The notes beneath the pieces are model-generated. The model worked only from the letters and a program-made list of their open reading frames with translations. It made no database searches and was not told the origin of the DNA. A stretch of 64,000 bases of DNA from the NCBI RefSeq assembly GCF_015352445.1, contig NZ_JADKPO010000006.1, positions 115,778 through 179,777 of the forward strand, read 5' to 3'. A program made the position numbers and the translations under genes. The first letter of the stretch is position 1; each line of letters starts with the position of its first letter. Shown in pieces: positions 17,220 through 26,805 of this stretch. This DNA comes from Nocardioides agariphilus (GTDB taxonomy: Bacteria; Actinomycetota; Actinomycetes; Propionibacteriales; Nocardioidaceae).

Positions 17220-18439
17220 CGGCCGACCGACACCCGCTCGCGGACCTCGTCACGACCCCGCTTGGCCGCCTCCAGCAGCGCCGGCCCGATACCGCGGTCG
17301 AGCGCCTGCCACTTCTCCGACCGCAGCCAGCGCTGGGTGCGCCGCTCGATGAGCAGCTGCGCGGCGGTGGCGAGCACCAGGGTGAGCGCGTAGGCAAGCA
17401 GCGTCAGCTGCCACCACCGCAGGCCCATCTCGTCCTTGGAGAGGTACCAGAACAGGGGGTAGTGCCAGATGTAGAGCACCAGCGAGTAGCGGCCGGCCAC
17501 CGCCAGTGGCGGCAGGCCGATCGTGTAGGTGAGCACAGTCGGCGGGCGTACGGCGAGCGTGGCCGCCAGCACCCACACGAACATGTCGATGTTGAGCAGC
17601 CAGCCCCCGAGCCCGAAGTAGCCGGACGGGTCGACGACCGCACCCAGCAGCGGCACCAGGAGGGCGCTGGCTGCGACGAGGACCGCTCCGGCATACCGCT
17701 GCAGGGTGTGCTGGTAGGCCTGGAGGTAGGGGAGGACCACGGCGGCCAGTGCGCCCCAGATCAGGCCGTCGGCGCGGGTCTGCAGGCTGATCAGGGCATT
17801 CCACTCACCCTGGGTGTTGTAGACGTGGCCGCGGTAGACCATGACGATGAGCAGGGCGAGGACCAACGCGGCCAGCAGGGCGGGGCGCCACCGGCCGAGC
17901 AGGAAGACCAGCAGCAGGATCAGGCCGATCACCCACAGGTCGGTGCAGACGTACCAGAGGTGACCGAGGTCGGGCCGGGCGGCGAGCGCGTTGTCGCGGA
18001 CGTAGCCGTTCCACGTGTAGGTGACGATGTGGAAGGCCGACGCGCGCGTGTTGGTGTTCTGGTAGGCGACCAGCATGTTCCAGTTCACGGCCGTCAGCAC
18101 CAGCACGACCAGCACCAGCGTGTAGACATGCGCAGAGATCCGGATCCAGCGGCGCAGCCAGGCGACTCCGGGCCGGAACCTGCCGGTGCGGTCGAGCTCG
18201 CGCAGCATGCCGCGGGTCGCCAGGAAGCCGCTGACGACGAAGAAGATCGTGACGGCGTAGTCGCCGCTGGACATCAGCCACTTGATCCCCGACCAGCCAT
18301 CGACGCGCTCGGCGCCGGCCACGATCCAGGTGTGGGACAACAGCACCAAGATGATCGCGTAGCCCCGGATGCCGTCGAGCAGCCGGTCACGTGCCGCGCC
18401 CCGTGTCGCGGTCGCCGGCTCGACGCCCGTCATGGCCAT
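17216..18439 (-). CDS. Acyltransferase family 3 membrane protein
   Basis: 407 aa with about ten transmembrane helices. The family signature at the start is present: LLDGIRGYAIILVLLSHTW with the essential His, then GDYAVTIFFVVSGFLATRGML and RRWIRI. These enzymes O-acetylate or otherwise O-acylate extracytoplasmic polysaccharides, lipids or antibiotics. The leaderless -10 box (TAGAGT, 18451-18446) lies six bases before the ATG. Position in a glycan cluster suggests modification of the surface polymer. Confidence 0.92.
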   Translation of the reverse strand: MAMTGVEPATATRGAARDRLLDGIRGYAIILVLLSHTWIVAGAERVDGWSGIKWLMSSGDYAVTIFFVVSGFLATRGMLRELDRTGRFRPGVAWLRRWIRISAHVYTLVLVVLVLTAVNWNMLVAYQNTNTRASAFHIVTYTWNGYVRDNALAARPDLGHLWYVCTDLWVIGLILLLVFLLGRWRPALLAALVLALLIVMVYRGHVYNTQGEWNALISLQTRADGLIWGALAAVVLPYLQAYQHTLQRYAGAVLVAASALLVPLLGAVVDPSGYFGLGGWLLNIDMFVWVLAATLAVRPPTVLTYTIGLPPLAVAGRYSLVLYIWHYPLFWYLSKDEMGLRWWQLTLLAYALTLVLATAAQLLIERRTQRWLRSEKWQALDRGIGPALLEAAKRGRDEVRERVSVGR

Positions 18440-18445
18440 GGCCGA

Positions 18446-18451
18446 ACTCTA
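18446..18451 (-). promoter_or_regulatory. Leaderless -10 box of the acyltransferase gene
   Basis: TAGAGT on the minus strand, then TCGGCC, then ATG at 18439. It drives the acyltransferase-VOC pair. Confidence 0.6.
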
Positions 18452-18540
18452 ATCTCGCCGCGGCGTCGCGGCCGTAAGTCGGGCGCGACCCGCCCTGGGG
18501 GCGGGCGCTCGGAGGGGGGCGGACGCCCGCTCCGGTGCGC

Positions 18541-18546
18541 TAGTGT
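18541..18546 (+). promoter_or_regulatory. -10 box of the DUF3068 gene
   Basis: TAGTGT lies 36 bases before the ATG at 18583, leaving a short leader that contains the GGGAGG ribosome site. Confidence 0.45.
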
Positions 18547-18582
18547 TCGGCGAATCTTGCAGGGATTACTGGGAGGTAACCG

Positions 18583-19464
18583 ATGCGCAAGCTGGGGATG
18601 GTGCTGGCTGGACTCGGTGGCTTCCTGGTGATGCTGGCGATCCTGGCGAAGTTCTACGCGCCGGGCCAGCTGATGAGGACGCCGATCGACGTCGACTCGG
18701 TGACCAGCGCCTCCGGTGAGGCGGCCGTCGGGTCGAGTCCGGCCGAGCCCGTCAAGGGCACGCAGATCACCCGCGCCGACTCTGCCAAGTCCGACGGCGA
18801 GGTCGTCTCCTTCGTCAGCTCCAGCTGCCTGGTCTTCGACCGCGATGACGTTCCCGAGTGCGTCTCCGCGGACGACCCCGAGAATCGGCTGATCACGGCC
18901 AGCGTCGAGTACTTCGCGACCGATCGCGTCACGGCCGAAGCCGTCAACGATCCCAAGTACCTGCCTGCCACTGCCGAGAAGGTCGAGGGCCTGCAGAACA
19001 AATGGCCCTTCGATGTCGAGAAGAAGACCTACGGCTACTGGGACGGCACCGCCGGAGGGGTCTACCCCGCCGAGTTCGACTCGGTCGACAAGATCGACGG
19101 CGTCGAGGTCTACAAGTTCCACCAGGTCGTCGAGGACGCGCCGATCGAGGTCACCGACGGCGTGCAGGGCACCTACAGCACCGACAAGTACATCTGGGTG
19201 GAGCCGGTGACCGGGTCCATCGTCAACCAGACCTACCACCAGGTGCGGTTGACCGACACGGGCGAGAACTTCATCGACCTCACGCTGGGCTTCACGCCCG
19301 AGGAGGTCCAGCAGAGCATCGACGACGCCAAGAAGAACAAGGACAGCATCAACTTGGTGCGTTCGACCGTCCCGCTCGTCGGGTTCGTGGTCGGCATCCC
19401 CGCGCTCCTGATCGGCCTCGTCCTCACCGTTCGCGGCAAGTCGAGCAAGAAGAAGGCCGCCTAG
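18583..19464 (+). CDS. DUF3068 (PorA-type) membrane protein
   Basis: 293 aa with a membrane helix at each end (about 4-24 and 264-286) and a large extracytoplasmic domain between them. KWPFDVEKKTYGYWDGTAG and the pattern VYKFHQVVEDAPIEV are typical of actinobacterial DUF3068, annotated as PorA-family. The actual role is unknown; membership of a cell-envelope cluster is consistent. The ATG has a GGGAGG site eight bases upstream. A run of Lys residues (SSKKKAA) marks the cytoplasmic C-terminus. Confidence 0.9.
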   Translation: MRKLGMVLAGLGGFLVMLAILAKFYAPGQLMRTPIDVDSVTSASGEAAVGSSPAEPVKGTQITRADSAKSDGEVVSFVSSSCLVFDRDDVPECVSADDPENRLITASVEYFATDRVTAEAVNDPKYLPATAEKVEGLQNKWPFDVEKKTYGYWDGTAGGVYPAEFDSVDKIDGVEVYKFHQVVEDAPIEVTDGVQGTYSTDKYIWVEPVTGSIVNQTYHQVRLTDTGENFIDLTLGFTPEEVQQSIDDAKKNKDSINLVRSTVPLVGFVVGIPALLIGLVLTVRGKSSKKKAA

Positions 19465-19469
19465 CCCGC

Positions 19470-20192
19470 TCAGGCGCGCTTGAGGGCGGCAGCGAAGACC
19501 GACGACCCGAACGGCACGTCCGTACGTCTGAGCAGCCAGCCGTCGGCCCGGCTCAGCCCGACCAGGGTCCGCTCGGCCGCCGGTGGCAGGCGGGGGACGG
19601 TCACCACGTCCTGCACACCCGCGGTTCGCGGCCGGACCCGCTCGGCAAGCCTCATGGCCAGCCGGTTCGCGGCGAAGATCGGGAAGATGCTGGCGAACGC
19701 GTAGGACGATCGCAGCACCTCGTAGCCGGCAGTCTCCAGACCATCGCAGAGCCGACCGCGCGTGTAGCGACGCCGATGGTCGTTGTGCACGTCATGATCG
19801 GTCCACGCCCAGGTGTACGCCGGCACCGAGACGAGCAGTCGGCCTCCCGGCCGTAGGACCCTGCGCAGCTCGGTCAGCACCGCATCCTCCTCGTCGCAGT
19901 GCTCGATGACGTCGAACGCCCCGACGACATCGAAGGCGTCCGCGCGGAAGGGCAGCTCGGCGATATCGGCCAGGACGCCGCTGCCGGGGGCAATCCCTCG
20001 TGGGTCGATGTCGACGGCGAACCGCCTCACCCCGCCGTCGACCCATGACACGCTCGGCCCGTCGGCGCTGCCGACATCGAGCATCAAACCGGTGCGCCCG
20101 GCGAAAGGGGCGAAGAACTCACCGAGCAACCGCTCGCGGGCGACGTACCACCAGTAGTCGGGAAGCTGGAGCGATGGAGAGCCGGCGCTCAT
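19470..20192 (-). CDS. Class I SAM-dependent methyltransferase
   Basis: 240 aa of the Methyltransf_11 type. Motifs: LMLDVGSADGPSVSWV (SAM loop), FAVDIDPRG, LPFRADAFDVVGAFDVIEHCDEEDAVLTELRRVLRPGGRLLVSVPAY. The ATG overlaps the upstream membrane-protein stop (ATGA), so it is translated with that gene. A FHH/NDHRRRYTRGRL segment is typical of methyltransferases acting on lipid-linked or glycan substrates. It is convergent with the DUF3068 gene with five bases between. Confidence 0.9.
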   Translation of the reverse strand: MSAGSPSLQLPDYWWYVARERLLGEFFAPFAGRTGLMLDVGSADGPSVSWVDGGVRRFAVDIDPRGIAPGSGVLADIAELPFRADAFDVVGAFDVIEHCDEEDAVLTELRRVLRPGGRLLVSVPAYTWAWTDHDVHNDHRRRYTRGRLCDGLETAGYEVLRSSYAFASIFPIFAANRLAMRLAERVRPRTAGVQDVVTVPRLPPAAERTLVGLSRADGWLLRRTDVPFGSSVFAAALKRA

Positions 20193-21979
20193 GCCGTGCA
20201 GACCGTGTAGCTGCCCGTGCCGTTGAAGGCCACGAAGAGCTTGGACTTGTACGCCGAGGTGGCCACGTGCACCGCCCCGGCCTCCACCGGCCACTCGCGC
20301 AGCGACGAGTCCTCGTCGCCGCGCTGGAGCCTCGTCTTGACCAGGGTGGAGTTGCTCCACACCACGATCTCGTTGCCCAGGTCGCTGTCGATCTCGATGA
20401 TCGGCTCGGCTGCGGTCGCGGTGAACTCGTGGCAACCCGAACTACTGGTGTCGTCCTGGTCGTCGACGCCCTCCAGCCCGCTGAAGACGCGTACTCCACC
20501 GGGCCGGGCCAACCGGAAGTCCTTGTCGGCCACCCCGACGTAGAACTGGCCCTCGGCCTCCAGTCGCCACCGCGGGTCGGCATCACGATCAGGGAGCGCG
20601 TCGCGGATCTCCTCGGAGGCGACGTAGGAGGGGCGGAAGTCGACGTCGATCGGGCTGAGCTGCACGTCGTTGAGGATCTGCTCGCCGTCCTCGTGTGCGT
20701 CGCGGATACCGAGCAGGATCTCGTCGTTGGCGCTGGTGATCAGCGCGAAGTCGTCGTGCCATTTCTGCAGCTCGTTCCAGCCGTGCAGTACGTAGGCCGA
20801 GAAGAGCACGAGCGCGAGGGCACCCACGGCCGCCGGCGTCCGTCGTACGTTGTCGATGGCCACCTCGAAGCTCAAGCAGATGGCCGGCGCCAGCAGGACC
20901 AGGTTGACATAGGCGTAGTGGCTGGTGCCGAGCTGTTCGGGACCGAACCCGTAGCGGCCGACGCTGACCACGACGAGCTGGAACAGATCCGCCAGCAAGC
21001 CGGCCCCGGCCAGCGCGACGAGGCTGCGGTGCTCGATGCGAGCGACGAACAGGCACGCCAGGAGCACACCAAGCAGCACCGGTCCCGCGCCCTCGAGACC
21101 GATCCCCCCGTCGAGGGTCTGGACGAGCCCCGTCCACACGTAGCTGGGGATTTGGGTCGGCTCGAGGTCACTGCTGCTCGGCGTGATCTGGTCGCGGTGT
21201 AGGAGGTACCACGTCGCCCATGCCACTGCGGCCGGCGCGACGGACAAGATGCCCACCCGCCAACCTCGCTGGGCGATGCCGAACAGCCCGACCAGCACGA
21301 GCACGGCAACGCCTGTCGTGGAGAACATGACCGCGACCAGGAGGCACCCGGCTGCGAGCAGCCCGGCACGGAGTCCGGGCTCCACGCGCACGAGCGCATA
21401 AGTGGCCAGTAGCCCGAACAGCAAGGAGCCGACGTGGTTCATCGTCGCGGGGAAGATCATGGCGTTGGCACCGGCCCCGAAGAACGCGATCAGCAGGGAG
21501 GTGCCGACCGCGGCCCAGGCTCGAGCGCCGAGGCGGCGCAGCACCAGGTAGGACGTCCACGCAACCAGGAGGTGCATGGCGATCTCGACCGTGGCGTAGG
21601 GGACGAAGCTGCGCAGCCCGAAGACCTCGAACACCGCCCGGTAGACGAGGACGTGCATGGTGAACCAGTGGGCGTTGTGCGGGGCGAACAGCCCCACGTC
21701 CTCACCCGGGATGATGCCGCGCCTGAAGAAGAGGTCCCAGTCATCGGCCCAGAACCAGATCTTGTCGGTGAAGTGCAGCAGCTCGACCGCGGCGACCGCG
21801 AGCGCAACGAGGACCACGAGGGTCGGCAGCGCTGCCGTCAGTCCGGCGCGGCTGGGGAGCCGTGGACGCCGAACGCGTTGCAGCGACAGTCTGGCGACCC
21901 GGCGGGCCGGATGCTTGCTCGGACGTCGGTGGGGTCGGCGGCTGTCGGCTCGCTCGGTGGTGGGGGAGTTGGCCGACAT
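20189..21979 (-). CDS. Large polytopic membrane protein, GT-C-like
   Basis: 596 aa: basic N-terminus of about 45 residues, about ten helices, then a soluble domain of about 190 residues at the C-terminus. After helix 1 comes DKIWFWADDWDLFFRRG, an acidic pair (DD) in the first external loop, a hallmark of GT-C sugar transferases such as PMT and ArnT relatives. This supports a polyprenyl-phosphate-sugar transferase, but no named family is certain. Start ATG 21979, with AACTCT six bases upstream as a weak leaderless box. It is followed by a coupled methyltransferase and lies divergent from a polyprenyl GT2 that could supply its donor. Confidence 0.7.
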   Translation of the reverse strand: MSANSPTTERADSRRPHRRPSKHPARRVARLSLQRVRRPRLPSRAGLTAALPTLVVLVALAVAAVELLHFTDKIWFWADDWDLFFRRGIIPGEDVGLFAPHNAHWFTMHVLVYRAVFEVFGLRSFVPYATVEIAMHLLVAWTSYLVLRRLGARAWAAVGTSLLIAFFGAGANAMIFPATMNHVGSLLFGLLATYALVRVEPGLRAGLLAAGCLLVAVMFSTTGVAVLVLVGLFGIAQRGWRVGILSVAPAAVAWATWYLLHRDQITPSSSDLEPTQIPSYVWTGLVQTLDGGIGLEGAGPVLLGVLLACLFVARIEHRSLVALAGAGLLADLFQLVVVSVGRYGFGPEQLGTSHYAYVNLVLLAPAICLSFEVAIDNVRRTPAAVGALALVLFSAYVLHGWNELQKWHDDFALITSANDEILLGIRDAHEDGEQILNDVQLSPIDVDFRPSYVASEEIRDALPDRDADPRWRLEAEGQFYVGVADKDFRLARPGGVRVFSGLEGVDDQDDTSSSGCHEFTATAAEPIIEIDSDLGNEIVVWSNSTLVKTRLQRGDEDSSLREWPVEAGAVHVATSAYKSKLFVAFNGTGSYTVCTA

Positions 21980-22038
21980 GGCCCCAGAGTTTCGCACAGC
22001 GCGCCTGCCGGGCTCCCGAGTCGGCGGACGGTCACATC

Positions 22039-22044
22039 TACAAT
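22039..22044 (+). promoter_or_regulatory. Leaderless -10 box of the GT2 gene
   Basis: TACAAT, a near-consensus -10 box, then CGCCGC, then GTG at 22051. This places the start three codons earlier than the more obvious ATG at 22057. Confidence 0.65.
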
Positions 22045-22050
22045 CGCCGC

Positions 22051-23025
22051 GTGCCGATGGAGGACGGGGACGACCCGCGCCCACTCGTGAGCGTGGTCGT
22101 GCCGGCCTTCAACGAGGAGGACGTGCTGCCGTTGCTCGCCGCCAGGCTGCGCCCTGTCCTCGACGCCACGGGCCACGACTACGAGGTCGTGCTGGTCGAC
22201 GACGGCAGCACTGACCAGTCGGCCGCGGTGGTCGTCGGGCTGCGGCGCGGCTGGCCGCAGCTACGACTGGTCTCGCTGCGGGTCAACGCCGGTCACCAAG
22301 CAGCGCTGTCCGCGGGTCTGCGACGCGCCCGCGGCGACTACGTCGTGACACTGGACGCCGACCTGCAGGATCCACCCGAAGCCATCGGCGAGATGCTCCA
22401 GGCCGCTCTGGCCGGCCATCTCGACGTCGTGTACGGCATCCGTTCGGACCGATCCAGCGACAGCCGCTTCAAACGGGGCACCGCCGCCATCTTCTACCGC
22501 GTGATCGCTCGCCTCACGGGTGGTGCCGGCCCGAGCCAGGCAGGCGACTACCGCCTGATGTCGCGGGCGACCGTCGAGGCGGTCAACTCTCTGCCCGAGT
22601 CGGGACGAGTGCTGCGGTTCGTGGTGCCGGCTCTCGGCTACCCATCCACCTCGGTGTCCTACCGGCGAGAGGCCAGGGCGGCCGGCCAGACGAAGTACGG
22701 CCTGTGGCGAATGGTTCGGCTGTCCCTCGACTCGATCACCGCGGTCTCCATGGCGCCGCTGCGGCTGGCCACGCTGACGGGCCTGCTCGGCGGGCTGCTG
22801 GCCGTCGTGGTCGGCATCTCCACGCTCGTCTCCCACTGGACCGGCCACACCCTCCCGGGCTGGACCTCCACCGTGGGCATCGTGTCCGCGTTCAGCGCCC
22901 TGCAGCTGGTCTGCCTGGGCATCATCGGTGAGTACCTCGGGCGTGCCTACACCTTCCTCCAGGACTGGCCGACCTACTCGGTCGCCTACGACTCCGCCGA
23001 GTCCGATCCGCACCCGGGGCCGTGA
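22051..23025 (+). CDS. Polyprenol-phosphate glycosyltransferase, GT2 (DPM1/ArnC-like)
   Basis: 324 aa. GT2 core with VSVVVPAFNEEDVLP, LVDDGSTDQS, and DADLQDPPEAI, then AGDYRLMSR; two C-terminal membrane helices (about 230-255 and 268-292) as in ArnC/GtrB proteins. It loads a sugar onto polyprenyl phosphate at the inner face of the membrane for later use by GT-C enzymes, of which several are nearby. The start is taken as GTG 22051 from the leaderless box. The stop overlaps the next gene's start (GTGA). Confidence 0.9.
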   Translation: MPMEDGDDPRPLVSVVVPAFNEEDVLPLLAARLRPVLDATGHDYEVVLVDDGSTDQSAAVVVGLRRGWPQLRLVSLRVNAGHQAALSAGLRRARGDYVVTLDADLQDPPEAIGEMLQAALAGHLDVVYGIRSDRSSDSRFKRGTAAIFYRVIARLTGGAGPSQAGDYRLMSRATVEAVNSLPESGRVLRFVVPALGYPSTSVSYRREARAAGQTKYGLWRMVRLSLDSITAVSMAPLRLATLTGLLGGLLAVVVGISTLVSHWTGHTLPGWTSTVGIVSAFSALQLVCLGIIGEYLGRAYTFLQDWPTYSVAYDSAESDPHPGP

Positions 23026-25883
23026 TGCGCTCGCGCTCAGTGGTGGGCGGGCTCGTCGCAGCACTCGTGCTGACGGCGGTGGCCGTGGCCCCCGGCGAGG
23101 CGACGCCGATCGGGCCCGCGGCGTTCACGCGGGTTCTGGCCTCCCAGCCGGCGCCGACCTTGCGGCCCTGGTCGGCACGACCGGGGACCAAGGTCGTGGT
23201 CACTGGTCGGCTCGGCACCCACCTGGTCCGCAAGGTGCTCCTGCAGCGGAAGGCTGGCCAGCTCTGGCGCCGGGTCGCCCGTGCCACGACCGACTCGACG
23301 GGTCGCTACCGGTTCGGCTACACCGCCCCAGGTTCCTCCACGCGCCTGCGCGTGAAGGCTCTCGCCTTCGACAGGCGAGGACGGCACTACGGCCAGCTCG
23401 TCACGGCGAGCTCGAAGCTGCTGATCCGGACCGTCAGCGTCCGGCTGCCGTCCACGGCGACGGGCGGCGGACCGTCACCTGTCGCCGTGGTGCGGGCGAC
23501 CGGAGTGGCCAAGGGGGTGGCCGCCACGCTCCAACGCCGGACCGCCACGACGTGGCACGACGTCGCTGCCAAGGACCTGGACGCCACCGGGGTCGCGCGC
23601 ATCTCGATCCCGCTCGGCGACCTCGGCACGGGCCGCGCCGCGTTGCGTGTCGTCGTACGTGGGGCGGGTAGGACCGCGGCACGCGCGCTCGACGTGCTCC
23701 CACCCGGCAGGATCTTGCAGCCGGGGGACGACGACGTGGTCGACGGGCCGTTCGACGCGGTCGTCGAGGTGGCGGACGGACTGACGCCGACTCGCGTCCA
23801 GCTCTACGTCGACGGCTTCGCGATGCCTGACGCCCAGCCCGTTGCGGGCCAGCCCGGGCGCTGGTCGGTGACCCTCGACCCCGCCTCCGCCGGCGTCGAC
23901 CGCCGGCACGTCGACGTGGTCGCGCGTGTCACCACCACGGCCGGCTCGGCCCTGACCGAGCCGGTGCGCATCGACCTGCTGCCGTCACTGGGTGGGCTGC
24001 CCGCCGGCTTCCGCCTCGACACCGTGGCGTCCGGCTTCGACCTGCCGACCTCGTTCGCGGTGATCGACCAGCACCGCGTCCTGGTCGCCGAGAAGGCCGG
24101 ACTGGTCCGTCTCGCCGTCGACGGGGTGATCGCGCCGACGCCAGTGCTCGACCTGCGCGACGCCGTGGCCGACATCTTTGACTCCGGCGTGCTCGACGTC
24201 GTGCTCGATCCCGACTTCGCCGACAACGGCTGGTTCTACGTCGCCTACGTCGCCGACGACGGTGGTGCCGACGTCTACCGCACACAGCGCGTCGTCCGTT
24301 ACACCCTCGACGGGGACGTGGCTGCCGCGACGAGCGCCCACGTGGTGCTGGGGGGCGTGCCGGTGTCGGTCTGCAAGGCCGACCCGACGACGGCCGGGTG
24401 CATGCTCAACCGGCTCGGCATGCACACCGTCGACGACCTGCTGTTCGCGCCCGACGGGTCTCTGTTCGTCTCGGTGGGCGACGGCTCAGCAGGCGAGCCG
24501 ACCGGCGCGCTCGCGGCGCAGGATCTCGACGAGCTGGCCGGCAAGGTCCTGCGCATCGACCCGTCGACGGGCCTCGGCCTGGCCGGCAACCCCTTCTACG
24601 AGGCCGGCGCACCGGGGTCCAACCGCAGCAGGGTCTATGCCTACGGCTTCCGCAACCCGTTCCGGATGGCGCTGACGTCGTCCGGTGACCTTTACGTCGG
24701 CGACGTCGGAGAGGTCGCCTGGGAGGAGGTCGACCACGTCGTCTCCGGCAGCAACTACGGATGGCCCTGCTTCGAGTCGACGTCGCCCGGCACCGCACCC
24801 GATGCCCCCGAGTGCGCCGGGATCGTCAACACCGAGCCCCTGCTGGCCTACCCGCACGTCGACTTCGCGGGTTCGGTGACTCTCGGCGTCTTCAACGGCA
24901 GTGGCGCCTACCCGACGGCCTACGACGGGAAGCTGTTCCTGGGCGACTACACGTCCGGACGCGTGTGGACGCTGGACACCTCGGCCCCTCGCCTCGAGGA
25001 CTTCGGCACCCCTCCCGGACTCGGTGCGGGAGTCTTCTACGGCATCGGACCCGATGGAGACGTCTGGTTCTCCGACATCTCCTCGGGCAGCATCCGCCGA
25101 TTCGTCTACGACCCCGACCAGGCCAGCTGCCCCTCGGGCCAGTTCCTGATGGAGACCTTCGCCAACCGGACCTTCCAGGACGAGGCCGATGGGGATCCGT
25201 GGGTGTCGTCGTGCGTGGGGAGGCCGCCGTCCGGCCCCGACCTCCTCGCTCCAGGTGACCCCAACCAGGGCCAGGGCTGGTCGATGCGGTGGTCCGGAAC
25301 GCCGCAGCTGGCGCCCGGCACCTACCGGCTCACCGCCAAGAGCAGCGGCACCCTCGTGGTCCGGGTCGACGGGACCGTGGTGCCCGACGGCGGCGCGTTC
25401 ACGGTGGCGGGCACCGATGTCAGCGAGTCAACCGCGGACGTGCTCGTCACCCTCGCCAACAACCCCGACTTCGACGACGACCCGTACTTCGTGAACTTCG
25501 ACTGGGGCTACCGACTTTCCTGGGAGCGGGTCGGGTCCGCGCCCGACGTCCAGCTCCACGAGGTCGGCCAAGGTGGGGTCGTCGAGCCCGGCAGCACGGT
25601 CGGGTGGACGGTGTCGGCCAGCGATGCCGAGGACGGCGCCCTCGATGGCAGCCATCTGCGGGTCACGGTCACGCTGCTCCACTACGGCACGGGCAGCCCG
25701 CATCGGCACCCCTCCGGCGCGTTCGCAGGCTCCACCGGCTCCACGGTGCTCGACGACGACCACGCTCCCGGCAAGATCGCTTACCGGCTGGTCGGCGTCG
25801 CCACCGACTCCAGCGGTTGGGTCGCCGAGTCTGACCCTGTCTACGTCTGCCTCGACGGCGGCAAGGTCGGCCCCTGCGGCTGA
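23022..25883 (+). CDS. Secreted glucose/sorbosone dehydrogenase-like protein with Ig-like and PA14-like modules
   Basis: 953 aa. Signal peptide at about 1-28 (AALVLTAVAVAPGEA). Residues about 40-310 look like two or three beta-sandwich (Ig-like) repeats. Residues about 325-690 form a six-bladed GSDH domain (LDTVASGFDLPTSFAVID, NRLGMHTVDDLLFAPDGSLFVSVGDGS, RVYAYGFRNPFRMAL, YVGDVGEVAWEEVDHV, NYGWPCFE), normally PQQ-binding. Residues about 700-845 resemble a PA14-like module, and the last about 105 residues another Ig-like domain. It probably binds or oxidises extracellular sugars. GTG 23022 or ATG 23025 may be the start; both overlap the GT2 stop. Confidence 0.88.
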   Translation: MMRSRSVVGGLVAALVLTAVAVAPGEATPIGPAAFTRVLASQPAPTLRPWSARPGTKVVVTGRLGTHLVRKVLLQRKAGQLWRRVARATTDSTGRYRFGYTAPGSSTRLRVKALAFDRRGRHYGQLVTASSKLLIRTVSVRLPSTATGGGPSPVAVVRATGVAKGVAATLQRRTATTWHDVAAKDLDATGVARISIPLGDLGTGRAALRVVVRGAGRTAARALDVLPPGRILQPGDDDVVDGPFDAVVEVADGLTPTRVQLYVDGFAMPDAQPVAGQPGRWSVTLDPASAGVDRRHVDVVARVTTTAGSALTEPVRIDLLPSLGGLPAGFRLDTVASGFDLPTSFAVIDQHRVLVAEKAGLVRLAVDGVIAPTPVLDLRDAVADIFDSGVLDVVLDPDFADNGWFYVAYVADDGGADVYRTQRVVRYTLDGDVAAATSAHVVLGGVPVSVCKADPTTAGCMLNRLGMHTVDDLLFAPDGSLFVSVGDGSAGEPTGALAAQDLDELAGKVLRIDPSTGLGLAGNPFYEAGAPGSNRSRVYAYGFRNPFRMALTSSGDLYVGDVGEVAWEEVDHVVSGSNYGWPCFESTSPGTAPDAPECAGIVNTEPLLAYPHVDFAGSVTLGVFNGSGAYPTAYDGKLFLGDYTSGRVWTLDTSAPRLEDFGTPPGLGAGVFYGIGPDGDVWFSDISSGSIRRFVYDPDQASCPSGQFLMETFANRTFQDEADGDPWVSSCVGRPPSGPDLLAPGDPNQGQGWSMRWSGTPQLAPGTYRLTAKSSGTLVVRVDGTVVPDGGAFTVAGTDVSESTADVLVTLANNPDFDDDPYFVNFDWGYRLSWERVGSAPDVQLHEVGQGGVVEPGSTVGWTVSASDAEDGALDGSHLRVTVTLLHYGTGSPHRHPSGAFAGSTGSTVLDDDHAPGKIAYRLVGVATDSSGWVAESDPVYVCLDGGKVGPCG

Positions 25884-25929
25884 GCCTGGAGCTCTCCTCC
25901 GAGTTGCTCGAACTGTCGGCGCTCGCGGA

Positions 25930-26799
25930 TCAGGGGAGCAGGCGCGCGCCGAAGATCGCCGTACCTGGAGTGAACTGACCGCGCACTCCGGACCAACCGC
26001 CCCAGACCCGGTCGTGGCCCTCGGGCCATTCGGGCTCGAGGAGGGTGTCGATGAAGAAGCCGTGAGCGGCCAGGAGCGCGACCCAGTCGCCCAGGGTGCG
26101 GTGGTGCTCGACGTAGGCCACCTCCCCGGACGCGTCGTCGATCTCGACGTACGGTCGCCGGTCCCAGTAGCTCTGGCTGGCGACCAGGCCGGCCTCGCCG
26201 GGGTCGTCGGGGAACATCCACCGGGTCGGGTGCGTGATCGAGAACGCGAACCGACCGCCCGCGCGCAGTACTCGTGCGGCCTCTGCGACCGCGTCGTCGA
26301 TGTCGGCGACGAACTGCAGCGCGCCGAACGAGCAGAACACCACGTCGAACGACCTGGCAGCGAACGGCAGCTGGGTCGCGGTGCCGAGCACGGAAGGTAC
26401 GACGACGCCCGACTCCTCGTCGATGCGCCGGGAGTGCTGCAGCTGGCGCATGGACAGGTCCAGGCCGACCGGACGCCCGCCCTGCGCGCGGACCCAGCGC
26501 GAGCACTGCCCGGCCCCCGAACCGACCTCCAGCACGTCGAGTCCAGCGACGTCACCGAGCACCCGCAGGTCGCCCTCGGTGTGGCCCTCGGGACCCCACA
26601 CGAACCCGATGTCGCCGAGGAACTCCCCGTGCGTCGCCTGGTACTCGTCGGCGTACCTGTCCCAGTCGGGCCCGTTGGCCCGGCGCGACTCGATCTCGCT
26701 CACGGGCCGCCGCTCGACGCGGACGCTGGGAGGCTGATGGGGGTGATCAGGAGAGTTGACGGGGTACGACGAGCCCGTCGCGTCACTGGCGGCCGTCAC
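25930..26799 (-). CDS. Class I SAM-dependent methyltransferase
   Basis: 289 aa of the Methyltransf_11 type: LDVLEVGSGAGQCSRWVRAQGG, PVGLDLSMRQLQHS, LPFAARSFDVVFCSFGALQFV and RVLRAGGRFAFSITHPTRWMFP. The N-terminal DRYADEYQATHGEFLGDIGFVWGPEG stretch is characteristic of a widespread actinobacterial subgroup of unknown substrate. The GTG start at 26799 is fixed by the leaderless box TACGCT (26811-26806). It is convergent with the sugar dehydrogenase gene and divergent from rpsA. Confidence 0.9.
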   Translation of the reverse strand: MTAASDATGSSYPVNSPDHPHQPPSVRVERRPVSEIESRRANGPDWDRYADEYQATHGEFLGDIGFVWGPEGHTEGDLRVLGDVAGLDVLEVGSGAGQCSRWVRAQGGRPVGLDLSMRQLQHSRRIDEESGVVVPSVLGTATQLPFAARSFDVVFCSFGALQFVADIDDAVAEAARVLRAGGRFAFSITHPTRWMFPDDPGEAGLVASQSYWDRRPYVEIDDASGEVAYVEHHRTLGDWVALLAAHGFFIDTLLEPEWPEGHDRVWGGWSGVRGQFTPGTAIFGARLLP

Positions 26800-26805
26800 G
26801 GGCCG

